Below, one piece after another: positions 50,468-59,305 of a stretch of DNA of 61,379 nucleotides; within the stretch, counting starts at the first letter, position 1, and the number at the start of each line of letters is the position of its first letter. The position numbers and the translations under genes are program-made. The notes below the pieces were generated by a model, which saw only the letters and a list, made by a program, of their open reading frames with translations, was not told the origin of the DNA and searched no databases. This stretch comes from UBA12567 sp964598425 (GTDB lineage: Bacteria; Planctomycetota; Phycisphaerae; Phycisphaerales; SM1A02): assembly GCA_964598425.1 (NCBI GenBank), contig CAZRBV010000017.1, positions 1 through 61,379 of the forward strand, given 5' to 3'.

Positions 50468-52158
50468 CAGTCAGCTGCCTCGACCGCTGCAGGAACCGGT
50501 ACTCGGCTGGCCACGAAGCGGAATCGCTCTGCAACAAAGGCTGCATCGCACAGGGTGGCGTTTCCGGCAGGATTTCCGCCGGAAACGTGAAAGTCACTGA
50601 ATGCCGCTGACTGATTCACCCAGATCTGACCGGCGAGGTTACACGACGTTGCAACTCCAGCATCAGTCAAAGCATCGGCCGCCTGATCCAGAATCTCTTC
50701 GTCCCTGCTCCAGACTGCCGCAGTCAGCGCCCCTTTCATCCGGGCCGTTTCTGCGGCCAGGGCAATCGACTGCGCCGTGCTCTCGGTCTTGACGACATAG
50801 ACAATTGGGCCAAATGCCTCTCGTTGCCAGGCCGCCTCGTCGGCAACATCGACTTGCATCACCAATGGACTCGCTGTTCGCGCGGCGGGGAATCGTTCAT
50901 TGTCGATCGCTGCGGAATCCCGCAGTACGGTCCCGCCGCCGATTCGAGCCGCCGCGATCCGATCGCAGGTGGCTTCGGCCTGGATCGCGCCAAGCACTTC
51001 AGCCGCCCTCGCTGGATCGGACAGGAACCAATCGATTGCCTTCACGATGGCAGCCGCCGCATCATCGAACGACATCGGGCCGTCCGGTGTGTCGATCCCG
51101 GACTCAGGAATGAAGATGTTCTGCGGCGTCGTGCACATCTGACCTGAGAAGAGGCACAGGGAGAAGGCGATGTTCCCAGTCGTACCACGAAGATCATCGG
51201 TGCCGTCCAGGATGATCGAGTTGACACCGGCCTTTTCCGTGTACACCCGAGCCTGCGGCGCGTTCGTCTCGACCCAGTCTCCAAACTCGTTTCCGCCAGT
51301 GAAGTCCACGATTCCAACTTCCGGACGCACGACGAGATCCTGCGCCACGGGCGAATCAAAGTCATCGCAGACCAGCGTCACGACATTTGGATCGAACCCT
51401 GCTTCAGAAAGAACATCACGGGCTATCTCCACGGTGATCGCCAACGGCAATACGGCGCCGGGATGAGGCTTCACGACGACAGCGTTGCCGGTTGCGAGGC
51501 TGGCGAAGATTCCGGGATATCCATTCCATGTCGGGAAGGTAGAGCACCCGATGTTCACTGCAATACCGCGCGGCACCACCCGCCACGTTTTCTCAAGCGT
51601 CACAGTGTCAGTCTTCGAAACACGCTTGCTCCACAGCGCAGACTTCGGGCACCGAGTCATTTCGCGATACGCGTATGCCACAGCCTCCAGCCCGCGATCC
51701 TGCGCATGTGGACCTCCCGCCTGGAAGGCCATCATGAAGCCCTGTCCGGTTGTATGCATCACCGCGAATGCCATTTCAAACGAGCGGCGGTTGACTCTGT
51801 GCAGAATTTCGAGACATACGCCAACACGCGTCTCGACTTCGGCATGACGCCAGGAGCTGGCAGCGGCCGCCACGGCGGGCAGCAGCGCATCGAGATCGAC
51901 CCGTGGATATTGAACACCAGTTTCAATTCCGTACGGAGAGGTCTCAGCAGAAACCCAGGACGTCTGGCCGGGCTGCCCAAGATCGAACTTCGTACCGAGA
52001 CGAGACTTCCATGCCGCAAGCCCATCATCCTTGGCGGTCTCGCCGTACACGCGGCCGCTGGGCACTTCCGGGTACGCAGACCAATATCCCCGCGTTTCTG
52101 AAGCCTCAAGGGCTCCTTCCAAGGTCGCTCGGTGTGCGTCAAGCCAGTCTCGTGCCAT
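50467..52158 (-). CDS. paaN: phenylacetic acid degradation aldehyde dehydrogenase PaaN
   Basis: The 563-residue aldehyde dehydrogenase family protein resembles the PaaN group that is found in phenylacetate clusters lacking the bifunctional PaaZ. FTGGNEFGDWVETNAP and YTEKAGVNSIILDG are ALDH-type blocks; the catalytic Cys appears to be in SLCLFSGQMCTTPQNI. The NAD site is less conserved than in PaaZ. It may oxidise the ring-cleaved semialdehyde-CoA. No hydratase domain is fused. Start at 52158 with GGAGA upstream. Converges with the E3-like operon. Confidence 0.88.
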   Translation of the reverse strand: MARDWLDAHRATLEGALEASETRGYWSAYPEVPSGRVYGETAKDDGLAAWKSRLGTKFDLGQPGQTSWVSAETSPYGIETGVQYPRVDLDALLPAVAAAASSWRHAEVETRVGVCLEILHRVNRRSFEMAFAVMHTTGQGFMMAFQAGGPHAQDRGLEAVAYAYREMTRCPKSALWSKRVSKTDTVTLEKTWRVVPRGIAVNIGCSTFPTWNGYPGIFASLATGNAVVVKPHPGAVLPLAITVEIARDVLSEAGFDPNVVTLVCDDFDSPVAQDLVVRPEVGIVDFTGGNEFGDWVETNAPQARVYTEKAGVNSIILDGTDDLRGTTGNIAFSLCLFSGQMCTTPQNIFIPESGIDTPDGPMSFDDAAAAIVKAIDWFLSDPARAAEVLGAIQAEATCDRIAAARIGGGTVLRDSAAIDNERFPAARTASPLVMQVDVADEAAWQREAFGPIVYVVKTESTAQSIALAAETARMKGALTAAVWSRDEEILDQAADALTDAGVATSCNLAGQIWVNQSAAFSDFHVSGGNPAGNATLCDAAFVAERFRFVASRVPVPAAVEAAD

Positions 52159-52279
52159 GTCATTGCTCTCCTGCAGAAGGCGGCATTGTAGATGGCCGGC
52201 CATCCGACTGCCCACGCCCCTCCCAGCCTCCCCCGACTACAATCGTTTCCGCCATCCATCGCGGGGCGGCCGAAAGTCG

Positions 52280-54385
52280 ATGGCAGCAGCACCAGCACAA
52301 TCAGGCAAGCTTCACAAGAGCATTTCACTCTTTGGCGTCTTTGCCATTGCATTGGGTACGACCATCAGCGGAGGACTGTTTCTGCTCCCAGGTATGGCAT
52401 TTGACAAGATTGGTCCAGCCATTCTTGCTGCATACTTGCTCGCTGGGCTCGTCACACTCCCCCCGCTTCTTTGCATGTCGGAATTGGCAACCGCCATGCC
52501 GAAGGCCGGCGGGTTTTATTTCTACGTTGATCGTGCCTTCGGCCCATTGGCAGGAACTGTTGCGGGGGTCGGAACCTGGATCACGCTGACGCTCAAGACA
52601 GCGTTTGCGCTTGTGGGCATCGGCTTCTACCTCGCCATCTATCTGGATGACCCCCCCATTGGGCTCATCGCAGCAGCGCTCGCAGTGCTCTTTGGGGGGA
52701 TCAATCTGCTCGGAGCCGGTAAAGCAACTCAGATGCAGGCGTTTCTGGTCATTGGGATTCTTGCAATTCTGGCGTGGTTCATCCTCGATGGACTTCTCAA
52801 GGTCGAAGCACAACGGTTTGATCCCTTCTGGCCGACTGAGAAGTCATCCGTTGCTGCAATGGTCGGCGTCGTACTGATCTCGTACATGGGACTCACCAAG
52901 GTTGTGAGCGTAGCCGAAGAGGTTCGCAACCCGGAACGCAATATTCCGCTCGGAATACTGCTGGCCCTTGGCTCAGCAGTATGCGTATACATGGCCGGAC
53001 TTGCCGTGATGATTGGAACGATCCCAGCCGATGAACTCGCAGCAACGTACACACCCGCCGCGCTTGCAGCCGAACTCTTTTCTGGCAATGCAGGCCAACT
53101 GATCATCTCCATTGCAGCGATTGCTTCATTCCTGGCGGTTGCCAATGCCGGTGTTCTCAGCGCATCGCGATATCCGCTCGCGATGGGGCGAGATCACATT
53201 TTCCCGGCCGTGTTTCGAAAACTCGGACGGTCAGGCACTCCCCTGCCTGCAATTGCTCTAACCGTCGCCTTGATCGTTCTGGAGGTCCTCTTTCTTGATC
53301 CACTCGTCATCGCAAAGTACGCCGGCACGCTCAAACTGCTCCTCTTCGCAGCCCTCTGCGCTGCAGTCATCATCATGCGCGAGAGCAAACTGGACTCCTA
53401 CGACCCTGGATTCCAAACACCGCTCTATCCATGGACGCCGTTGATCGGAATCGTTCTCTGCATTGCAGCGGTCATCCTTCTCGGCTGGGTTCCTGTCCTG
53501 TTCTCTCTTGGCCTGATCGTCGTCGCCGTGTTGTGGTACCGACTCTACGCATCAGGTCGCACTGCTCGATACGGTGCCATCAATCATGTCTTTGCGCGAC
53601 TCGGTGAAAACAGGTTCGACCCACTCGATACCGAACTCCGTGGGATCATCAAGGAGAAGGGGCTGCGAGCAGCCGACCCCTTTGATGAAACCATCGCGCA
53701 GGCCCAGGTCCTCGAAGCCACGGTCGGGGACTCATTTGCCGAATTGGCGCAGCAAGCGGCGGAGCGACTCTCTATCGAAACTGGACGAGCTGCAGATCAT
53801 TTCACTCGCGGATTCCTCGAAGGCACTCAAGTTGGCGCGACGCCCGTCACTGGCGGCGTTGCACTTCCCCACCTGCGGCTCGAAGGACTGGAGCGTTCGC
53901 ATCTCGTTCTGGTTCGCTGCGAACGGCTCTTGGAGATAACCATAGGCTCCGGGATTCCTGGATCAGAAACCAGGCGGCAGGTCCATGCGCTCTTCTTCAT
54001 GGCCAGCCCCGAATCTGATCCGGCGCAGCACCTTCGGCTCCTTGCAAGCCTTGCGGGGGCCGTGGAGCAGGATGGGTTCATGGACCGCTGGCTCGACGCC
54101 GAAAGTCCGGCTGATCTCAAGCAGGCACTCCTGCGAAGTGACCACAGCCTGACTCTTGCGTTGGATCCAGGCACATTTTCCGGGGCGTGGATCGATCACA
54201 CGATCGCTTCGCTCGGACTGGCAGACGGTATTCTCGTCGCACTCATATACCGCGGACACGAGCGAATCATTCCAACCGGCCGCACCGTGCTTCAGGCCGG
54301 TGACCGGGTGATCATGATCGGCGAGCAGGACGACATCAACATCCTTCGGAAAAACCTTGGACTTGAGTCAGGCAGCGACCTGTGA
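52280..54385 (+). CDS. amino acid permease fused to PTS EIIA and RCK_C domains
   Basis: The 701-residue protein has an APC-superfamily permease part (about residues 1-430, some 12 helices, with FGVFAIALGTTISGGLF and the conserved GYISAGVISAS-like GVLSASRYPLAMGRD), then a cytoplasmic EIIA-type-2-like domain (about 490-620; the phospho-His position is H531 in ALPHLRLEGL), and a TrkA-C/RCK_C domain (about 625-701, PTGRTVLQAGDRVIMIG). The substrate may be an amino acid or other cationic or polar solute. The extra domains imply regulation by phosphorylation or ligand. No promoter is obvious; a TACAAT box is at 52238-52243. Confidence 0.82.
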   Translation: MAAAPAQSGKLHKSISLFGVFAIALGTTISGGLFLLPGMAFDKIGPAILAAYLLAGLVTLPPLLCMSELATAMPKAGGFYFYVDRAFGPLAGTVAGVGTWITLTLKTAFALVGIGFYLAIYLDDPPIGLIAAALAVLFGGINLLGAGKATQMQAFLVIGILAILAWFILDGLLKVEAQRFDPFWPTEKSSVAAMVGVVLISYMGLTKVVSVAEEVRNPERNIPLGILLALGSAVCVYMAGLAVMIGTIPADELAATYTPAALAAELFSGNAGQLIISIAAIASFLAVANAGVLSASRYPLAMGRDHIFPAVFRKLGRSGTPLPAIALTVALIVLEVLFLDPLVIAKYAGTLKLLLFAALCAAVIIMRESKLDSYDPGFQTPLYPWTPLIGIVLCIAAVILLGWVPVLFSLGLIVVAVLWYRLYASGRTARYGAINHVFARLGENRFDPLDTELRGIIKEKGLRAADPFDETIAQAQVLEATVGDSFAELAQQAAERLSIETGRAADHFTRGFLEGTQVGATPVTGGVALPHLRLEGLERSHLVLVRCERLLEITIGSGIPGSETRRQVHALFFMASPESDPAQHLRLLASLAGAVEQDGFMDRWLDAESPADLKQALLRSDHSLTLALDPGTFSGAWIDHTIASLGLADGILVALIYRGHERIIPTGRTVLQAGDRVIMIGEQDDINILRKNLGLESGSDL

Positions 54386-54396
54386 CAGGAGACACG

Positions 54397-54963
54397 ATGA
54401 CTGCAGACACCAACACGAGTAAACCAGCCACCCGAGCCGTACCGCCAGCAGGCGGAACGTGGATGGTCATGCTCGACGGCATACTTCTGATTCTCCTCGG
54501 TGTTTTCCTCGTCATTCCGTCAGAGTCCGCCCATGACATGCTGATCCGAGGCCTTGGACTGCTCCTCGTTGCTGGCGCAGCTGCAGTCGGCGCTCGCCTG
54601 TGGATGACATCTGCGGCTCGCCAATATGGCCCGTTCACCTGGCTTGCCTGTGTGGCACCTTTGGTCATCGGTGTCATTTTGCTGATCTGGCCGAAGGAGT
54701 CGCTGGAGGCCATCGCCGTCACAGTCGGCATCGTGGTTCTGTTCAGAGGAATCGTCGAGACCTCAATTGGACTGGCCAACCGTGACCAACGCGGATGGGA
54801 ACTGCTCGTCGTACGCGGTGTGATCACAATCGCGCTCGGGATATTCTTCATGTGGTTCCGATCATGGGCGGCCTACCTGCTTCTCATTCTGCTTGGAATC
54901 GACTTGATCGCAAAGGGTGCGACCGGCGTTGCCGCTGCGAAAGCGATGCGGGACCGCGGCTAG
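54397..54963 (+). CDS. HdeD-family (DUF308) membrane protein
   Basis: The 188-residue protein has about six hydrophobic segments in the HdeD/DUF308 pattern, for example VMLDGILLILLGVFLVIP, LVIGVILLIWPKESLE and VVRGVITIALGIFFMW. HdeD-like proteins are linked to acid or envelope stress in other bacteria; a role here is unknown. The ATG at 54397 is chosen because AGGAG lies eight bases before it; a GTG at 54382 overlaps the permease stop. It may be co-transcribed with the permease. Confidence 0.75.
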   Translation: MTADTNTSKPATRAVPPAGGTWMVMLDGILLILLGVFLVIPSESAHDMLIRGLGLLLVAGAAAVGARLWMTSAARQYGPFTWLACVAPLVIGVILLIWPKESLEAIAVTVGIVVLFRGIVETSIGLANRDQRGWELLVVRGVITIALGIFFMWFRSWAAYLLLILLGIDLIAKGATGVAAAKAMRDRG

Positions 54964-54994
54964 AAGACCGTCAGGGTTCTTGAGCGGCCTGCTA

Positions 54995-56431
54995 TCAGCC
55001 GATTCGCCGCTTCAATCTCGGAGCGAGAGGAGACCCCGCAGCGTCAAGCCTCTCATACTGGCGCACGGCGCCAAGCAAGCTGCCAGCCTCCAGATGCGCC
55101 CGCCCCAGCCAGTAGCGAGCATCGTGATACGAATCATCGATCTCGATCGCTCGCTCCAGTGACTCAATTGCGGAGTCCGCTGCATCGCGTGCCAAATCGA
55201 TCTGCCCCCGGATCATCCAGAACTTGGCGCTGTCATCCCGAATCGCTATCGCCTTGTCAATCGCAGTTGCAGCCTCGGCAATCTCGCCCTCCCGAAGCGC
55301 CTGAAGCGCAATGTGCCCCAGTGGTCTGGAGAATTGTGGGTCATCCTGCAGCGCTTCCTTCCAGAACACCACGGCCTGTACCGGATTGCCCAAACTCTCG
55401 TGAATGAGCCCCATCAACTCATGCGCAGTTGATCGCCACTCGCCCCAGTCCACGAACTCATCCAATACCTCGATCGCTTCCAGATACTGTCCCCCGCACC
55501 GCATAACGCGGGCTGTCAGTATTCGAGTTCGAGCACACAACGGATAATCGGCCGTCAGCCCGCGAAGCAACTCAGCCGAGTCTGACCAGCGGTGAAGACG
55601 GGCCAGCACCAGTCCCAGATTGAAGCGGGCTCTCCATGACGGCTCGGCCTGTTCGCAGGCGATCATCAGCGCGGCAATGGCATCGGTGTACTTCCGCTGT
55701 TCCGCGCACACAGCACCAAGATTGGTCAACAGCGGTATATGGGCCGCATCGCACTCGAGTCCCGCGCGGTATGCAGCCTCGGCCTCATCCAGTCGGTCCA
55801 GTCGGGCAAGCAGGTTCCCAAGATTGAATTGCAGGGGAACACGAGCGGGGTCATTCCGAATCGCCCCCTTCAGCGCATCGACAGCATCGTCATAGTGCCC
55901 GGCCAGCATGAGGGCGGCTGCCAGCCCGGAGCGTACCCCCGGCACGTTGCTGTCGATCCCGGCAGCTTCCCGGTAGAGACGAACGGCATCCTCAGCCTGA
56001 CCGAGTTTGTATCGGGCATAGGCAAGGCATGCCAGGCAACGTCCCGTGTGATAAGCGTTGCGGCTCGGATCCTGCTCCGCTGACGCATGCAGCGACTCTG
56101 CAGCCGCAGCCCAGTCCTTCCGACGAATGTGTTCGATCCCAAGAATGTACAGGTCACTGGAACTCACTTGGCCGCCCGGCTTAACTACGGTCAACCCCGG
56201 CGCGGTGACATCGGTGTCACCGATCTGGTTGTCATGGATCAGTTGATCGAGATCAACGTCGGCCACCATGGCCGTATCAGCCCCCTCGAACTCCGCCTGC
56301 CCGACAAACGTAGCTTCGACCGTCAGATCTGCGCTGAGATCAAGAACGTCTTCTTTCGCGAAGCGATCCTGGTCGCTGCCCGGATCAGCCGGCGGGTTTG
56401 TTGATTGCTCGCCCGAATGTGTGTTCCCCAT
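54995..56431 (-). CDS. TPR-repeat protein, acidic N-terminus
   Basis: The 478-residue protein has a Gly/Asp/Thr-rich, acidic N-terminal 90 residues and then TPR units across the rest, for instance AEDAVRLYREAAGIDSNVPG, DEAEAAYRAGLECDAAHIP and AIESLERAIEIDDSYHDARY. It would be a scaffold; no signal or membrane segment is seen. It resembles the TPR protein at 30101-31447 in composition only. The ATG at 56431 is used. It is divergent from the tRNA-Arg gene. Confidence 0.82.
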   Translation of the reverse strand: MGNTHSGEQSTNPPADPGSDQDRFAKEDVLDLSADLTVEATFVGQAEFEGADTAMVADVDLDQLIHDNQIGDTDVTAPGLTVVKPGGQVSSSDLYILGIEHIRRKDWAAAAESLHASAEQDPSRNAYHTGRCLACLAYARYKLGQAEDAVRLYREAAGIDSNVPGVRSGLAAALMLAGHYDDAVDALKGAIRNDPARVPLQFNLGNLLARLDRLDEAEAAYRAGLECDAAHIPLLTNLGAVCAEQRKYTDAIAALMIACEQAEPSWRARFNLGLVLARLHRWSDSAELLRGLTADYPLCARTRILTARVMRCGGQYLEAIEVLDEFVDWGEWRSTAHELMGLIHESLGNPVQAVVFWKEALQDDPQFSRPLGHIALQALREGEIAEAATAIDKAIAIRDDSAKFWMIRGQIDLARDAADSAIESLERAIEIDDSYHDARYWLGRAHLEAGSLLGAVRQYERLDAAGSPLAPRLKRRIG

Positions 56432-56524
56432 AGTCGCCAGTATCTTCTCTCGATGGACGTTGTCAAGAGCGCACCGCAACCGGCATATTCTGGATCCATG
56501 GGTGTTGGTACTATCTGCCGCCTC

Positions 56525-56598
56525 GCCCCGGTAGCTCAGTTGGATAGAGCAGGGCTTTCCTAAAGCTCAGGTCGTAGGTTCGAATCCTGCCCGGGGTG
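56525..56598 (+). tRNA. tRNA-Arg(CCT)
   Basis: 74 bases fold as a full cloverleaf: acceptor GCCCCGG/CCGGGGT, D arm GCTC/GAGC, anticodon arm GGGCT/AGCTC with loop TTCCTAA (anticodon CCT) and T arm around GGTTCGAATCC. The discriminator is G and CCA is not encoded. A 55-base direct repeat begins inside its last four bases and continues downstream. Confidence 0.93.
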
Positions 56599-56649
56599 CT
56601 TTGGCCGCTCGGAAGGCCTCCGGCCTTCCAGCGACCTTGCGCACCCCGC
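56595..56649 (+). repeat. 55-base direct repeat, copy 1 (at tRNA-Arg 3' end)
   Basis: Identical over 55 bases to 56742-56796. It begins in the last bases of tRNA-Arg and contains a hairpin (GGAAGGCC-TCC-GGCCTTCC). The overlap with the tRNA end suggests that copying or integration once used it as a boundary. Confidence 0.9.
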
Positions 56650-56776
56650 GCCGCGATCGAGACGATCGCGGTGCGTGCCTTCGGCACGCAGGCTTCTAAG
56701 TCATTGGGCCCTGCGGGCCCAATGTCCAAATCCTGCCCAGAGGTGCTTTGGCCGCTCGGAAGGCCTCCGGCCTTCC
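56611..56776. other. cluster of short hairpins with three-base loops
   Basis: Five perfect inverted repeats, each with a 3-base loop, occur in 166 bases: 56611-56629, 56651-56671, 56672-56690, 56703-56723 and 56758-56776 (a repeat of the first). Stems are 8 to 9 bp. Such density is not chance in a region without a supported gene. A minus-strand reading frame across it repeats the same peptide because of the DNA repeat and is not a gene. Confidence 0.75.
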
Positions 56777-56796
56777 AGCGACCTTGCGCACCCCGC
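56742..56796 (+). repeat. 55-base direct repeat, copy 2 (runs into gap)
   Basis: Exact copy of 56595-56649. The preceding AATCCTGCCCAGAG resembles the end of tRNA-Arg (AATCCTGCCCGGGG) with changes, so a decayed copy of the tRNA 3' end may precede it. The scaffold gap starts directly at its last base, which suggests that further copies broke the assembly. Confidence 0.88.
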
Positions 56797-56896
56797 NNNN
56801 NNNNNNNNNNNNNNNNNNNNNNNNNNNNNNNNNNNNNNNNNNNNNNNNNNNNNNNNNNNNNNNNNNNNNNNNNNNNNNNNNNNNNNNNNNNNNNNN
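56797..56896. other. scaffold gap (100 N)
   Basis: Exactly 100 N directly after repeat copy 2. The region after it up to 57068 (172 bases) holds no gene that I can support apart from the leader of the HD-GYP gene. Confidence 0.99.
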
Positions 56897-57068
56897 GCAG
56901 ACTCGCTTGCGCTACTGCCCTCCCTCCCAACTCAGGCATTCAGCCCCACCTGAACAACCTGCCCACTCGAAACGCGATCCCAGCACCGTTTTCAGGCTCT
57001 GCCGAAAAACAACGACGGGCAAGCGGTTCTCCCCTACAACCGCCAACGTACTACATCTGGAGCCGTCC

Positions 57069-57734
57069 ATGACCGACCGCATCCCGCTCGTCACTGTCCC
57101 CCGATCCGAACCAGTCCTTCATCGCATCGAGCCGGACCACGCCGCGACTCCAGCACATTGTCCGCCTGCGGCCCAGGCTCTTCTCGATGCACTTAGGGCA
57201 TGGGAACCCGACGCTCGATTGCACATGGCTCGCGTCGGGGACATGGCCGAACGGTTCGGGCGTTTCATTGGCCTCGACTCCGAGCGACTCGCCACGGTGT
57301 CGCTCGCAGCCCACCTCCACGACATCGGCAAGCTGCGGATTCCAGCCAAGATCCTGACCAAACCGGATCGCTTGACCGAATCCGAGTACGAACTCGTCAA
57401 GGAGCATTCAGCGGAGGGCGCGAAACTGCTGCAATCTGCAGGCGTTTCCGATGAGATCGTTGCCATTGTGCATGCTCATCACGAATGGTGGGATGGGCTT
57501 GGTTACCCCGCTGGCTTATGCGGCGAAGAGATCCCACTCGCATCCCGGATGATTGCAGTCGTCGACACATGGGACGCCATTTCCGCCAGGCGAACATACC
57601 ACCGCCGCCGTACCGAATTCGTCGCGCTGAGCGAAATCCGCAAGGGCGCCGGGACTCAGTTCGATCCGGATCTCGCGCCGGCATTTATCGACTTCGCGTG
57701 CCAACGGCTCATGGCGAGCCGCCGCTGCGCCTAG
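57069..57734 (+). CDS. HD-GYP domain protein
   Basis: The 221-residue protein is an HD-GYP-type metal-dependent phosphohydrolase domain. The His-Asp pair is in AAHLHDIGKLRIP (HD at 84-85), KEHSAEGAKLL follows, and HHEWWDGLGYPAGLCGEEIP holds the GYP triplet (145-147). HD-GYP proteins often break cyclic di-GMP. No sensory or receiver domain is attached. The ATG at 57069 has GGAG seven bases upstream. It converges with glpD with 4 bases of overlap. It could balance the GGDEF protein at 25591-26826. Confidence 0.85.
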   Translation: MTDRIPLVTVPRSEPVLHRIEPDHAATPAHCPPAAQALLDALRAWEPDARLHMARVGDMAERFGRFIGLDSERLATVSLAAHLHDIGKLRIPAKILTKPDRLTESEYELVKEHSAEGAKLLQSAGVSDEIVAIVHAHHEWWDGLGYPAGLCGEEIPLASRMIAVVDTWDAISARRTYHRRRTEFVALSEIRKGAGTQFDPDLAPAFIDFACQRLMASRRCA

Positions 57735-59305
57735 CCATTCGTGCCAAGCACATAGCCCGCTGCCAAATCACGAAACGCCGCAGCCTGGCCTGCTGCCCAC
57801 TCCTCGTCGCGCCCCAACTCTGCTGCGAGCAAGACTGACACGCGATCGGCACACTCGGATGCTGCTCGCGCATCCAATAGCAGCGCTCTGGTACGGCGGG
57901 CAAGCACATCCTCAACGGTCCGGGCCATCTCATACCTGGCGGCGTATGCGACAACTCCAGAGGGATACGGCAGCCGATCGTGAAGCGAAACCTGCCCTTC
58001 GCCAACTTCGGCGCAAACGGCGTGTACGTCCGCTGCATCTGAGCCATACATTCGAAGCCAATCCTCCTGCGGCATCGAGCCATCATCCCGGTCAACCCAT
58101 CCATGCAAGTGCAGCGTCTCCGTACAACACGGATGGCGCTCGAGGCCGCCAACATCGATCGCGTGGTCCATCACGTCCATGGCCATACGGCGATAGGTCG
58201 TCCACTTTCCTCCAACCACCGTGACAAGACCACCTCGGGACACAAGTACCTCGTGTTCCCGTGAAATCCGCTTTGTGGCCGTACCTTCGTGCTTCACAAG
58301 CGGCCGCAGTCCCGCAAACACACTCAACACATCATGCCGGTCTGGATCACGAGCGAGATACCTCGCCGCATTGCGAAGAATGAACTCCACTTCTTCGTCA
58401 GTGGCCCTCGGTTCGAGAATCGGCTCCGGCGCCTTCTCGTCAGTCGTACCGACCAAGCACCGCCCATGCCATGGAATGACAAACAGCACCCGACCATCAT
58501 CGGTGTGTGGGACCATGATGGCACTGTCGCCCTGCAGAAACGACGCATCGAGCACGAGATGCACGCCTCGACTCGGCTCTACAACGGAGAGGCTCTCAGG
58601 ATCCTCCATCCGCCGGAGTGCATTGGCAAACACACCGGTCGCATTGACAACAACGGAGCCCGCAGCAGCGTGCTCCGCCCCGGTCTCCGCATCCCGAAAC
58701 ACAACCCCGCACACATGACCCGCGTCATTCTGTTGCAGCGAAACGACCTTCGCGTGATTGAGAACGACCGCCCTGTGATCGATAGCGGTTCGAGCAAGCG
58801 TGATACACATCCTTGCGTCATCAAACTGTCCGTCGTGATACTCGGTTCCACCGTCCAGGCCTTTCGACTCAAGATTCGGAATCCTGACCATCGTCTCATC
58901 AGGAGAAAGCGATCGGGATGGCTCGAGATTGAGCTTCCCAGCAAGCAGGTCGTAGAGTTTCAGGCCGATGCCGTAGAACGGCCCCTCCCACCACTTGTAT
59001 CTGGGCACGACAAAGGCGAGGCTGCTCACCAGGTGCGGCGCATTGTCGTACATGAGGCCTCGCTCATGCAGCGCTTCCCGCACGAGAGAGATGTTCCCCT
59101 GCTGCAGATACCGTACCCCCCCATGAACGAGCTTTGTTGATCGACTACTCGTTCCCTTCGCAAAGTCATCCTGTTCCAGCAGGAGCACGCTGTACCCGCG
59201 CGATGCCGCGTCAACCGCGGTCCCCATGCCTGTGGCCCCGCCGCCAACGACGATGACATCGAACGATCCACCCGAAGCCGCCTGGATCATGTCCCCTCGC
59301 GTCAT
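57731..59305 (-). CDS. glpD: aerobic glycerol-3-phosphate dehydrogenase
   Basis: The 524-residue FAD enzyme oxidises sn-glycerol 3-phosphate to dihydroxyacetone phosphate and passes electrons to quinone at the membrane face. The FAD motif VVVGGGATGMGTAVDAA, STKLVHGGVRYLQQGN, the GVFANAL block and VGGKWTTYRRMA are conserved. It starts inside the glpK stop (ATGA), so kinase and dehydrogenase are co-translated. Menaquinone, supported by mqnA in this window, is the likely acceptor. Length matches GlpD. Confidence 0.94.
   Translation of the reverse strand: MTRGDMIQAASGGSFDVIVVGGGATGMGTAVDAASRGYSVLLLEQDDFAKGTSSRSTKLVHGGVRYLQQGNISLVREALHERGLMYDNAPHLVSSLAFVVPRYKWWEGPFYGIGLKLYDLLAGKLNLEPSRSLSPDETMVRIPNLESKGLDGGTEYHDGQFDDARMCITLARTAIDHRAVVLNHAKVVSLQQNDAGHVCGVVFRDAETGAEHAAAGSVVVNATGVFANALRRMEDPESLSVVEPSRGVHLVLDASFLQGDSAIMVPHTDDGRVLFVIPWHGRCLVGTTDEKAPEPILEPRATDEEVEFILRNAARYLARDPDRHDVLSVFAGLRPLVKHEGTATKRISREHEVLVSRGGLVTVVGGKWTTYRRMAMDVMDHAIDVGGLERHPCCTETLHLHGWVDRDDGSMPQEDWLRMYGSDAADVHAVCAEVGEGQVSLHDRLPYPSGVVAYAARYEMARTVEDVLARRTRALLLDARAASECADRVSVLLAAELGRDEEWAAGQAAAFRDLAAGYVLGTNG

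Noticed and set aside
56511..56939. Minus-strand reading frame with repeated GAQGRWKAGGLP and RIRTYDLSFRK
   Set aside because: It is the antisense of tRNA-Arg and of the 55-base repeat. The RIRTYDLSFRK peptide is a familiar false translation of this tRNA, and the frame crosses the N gap.
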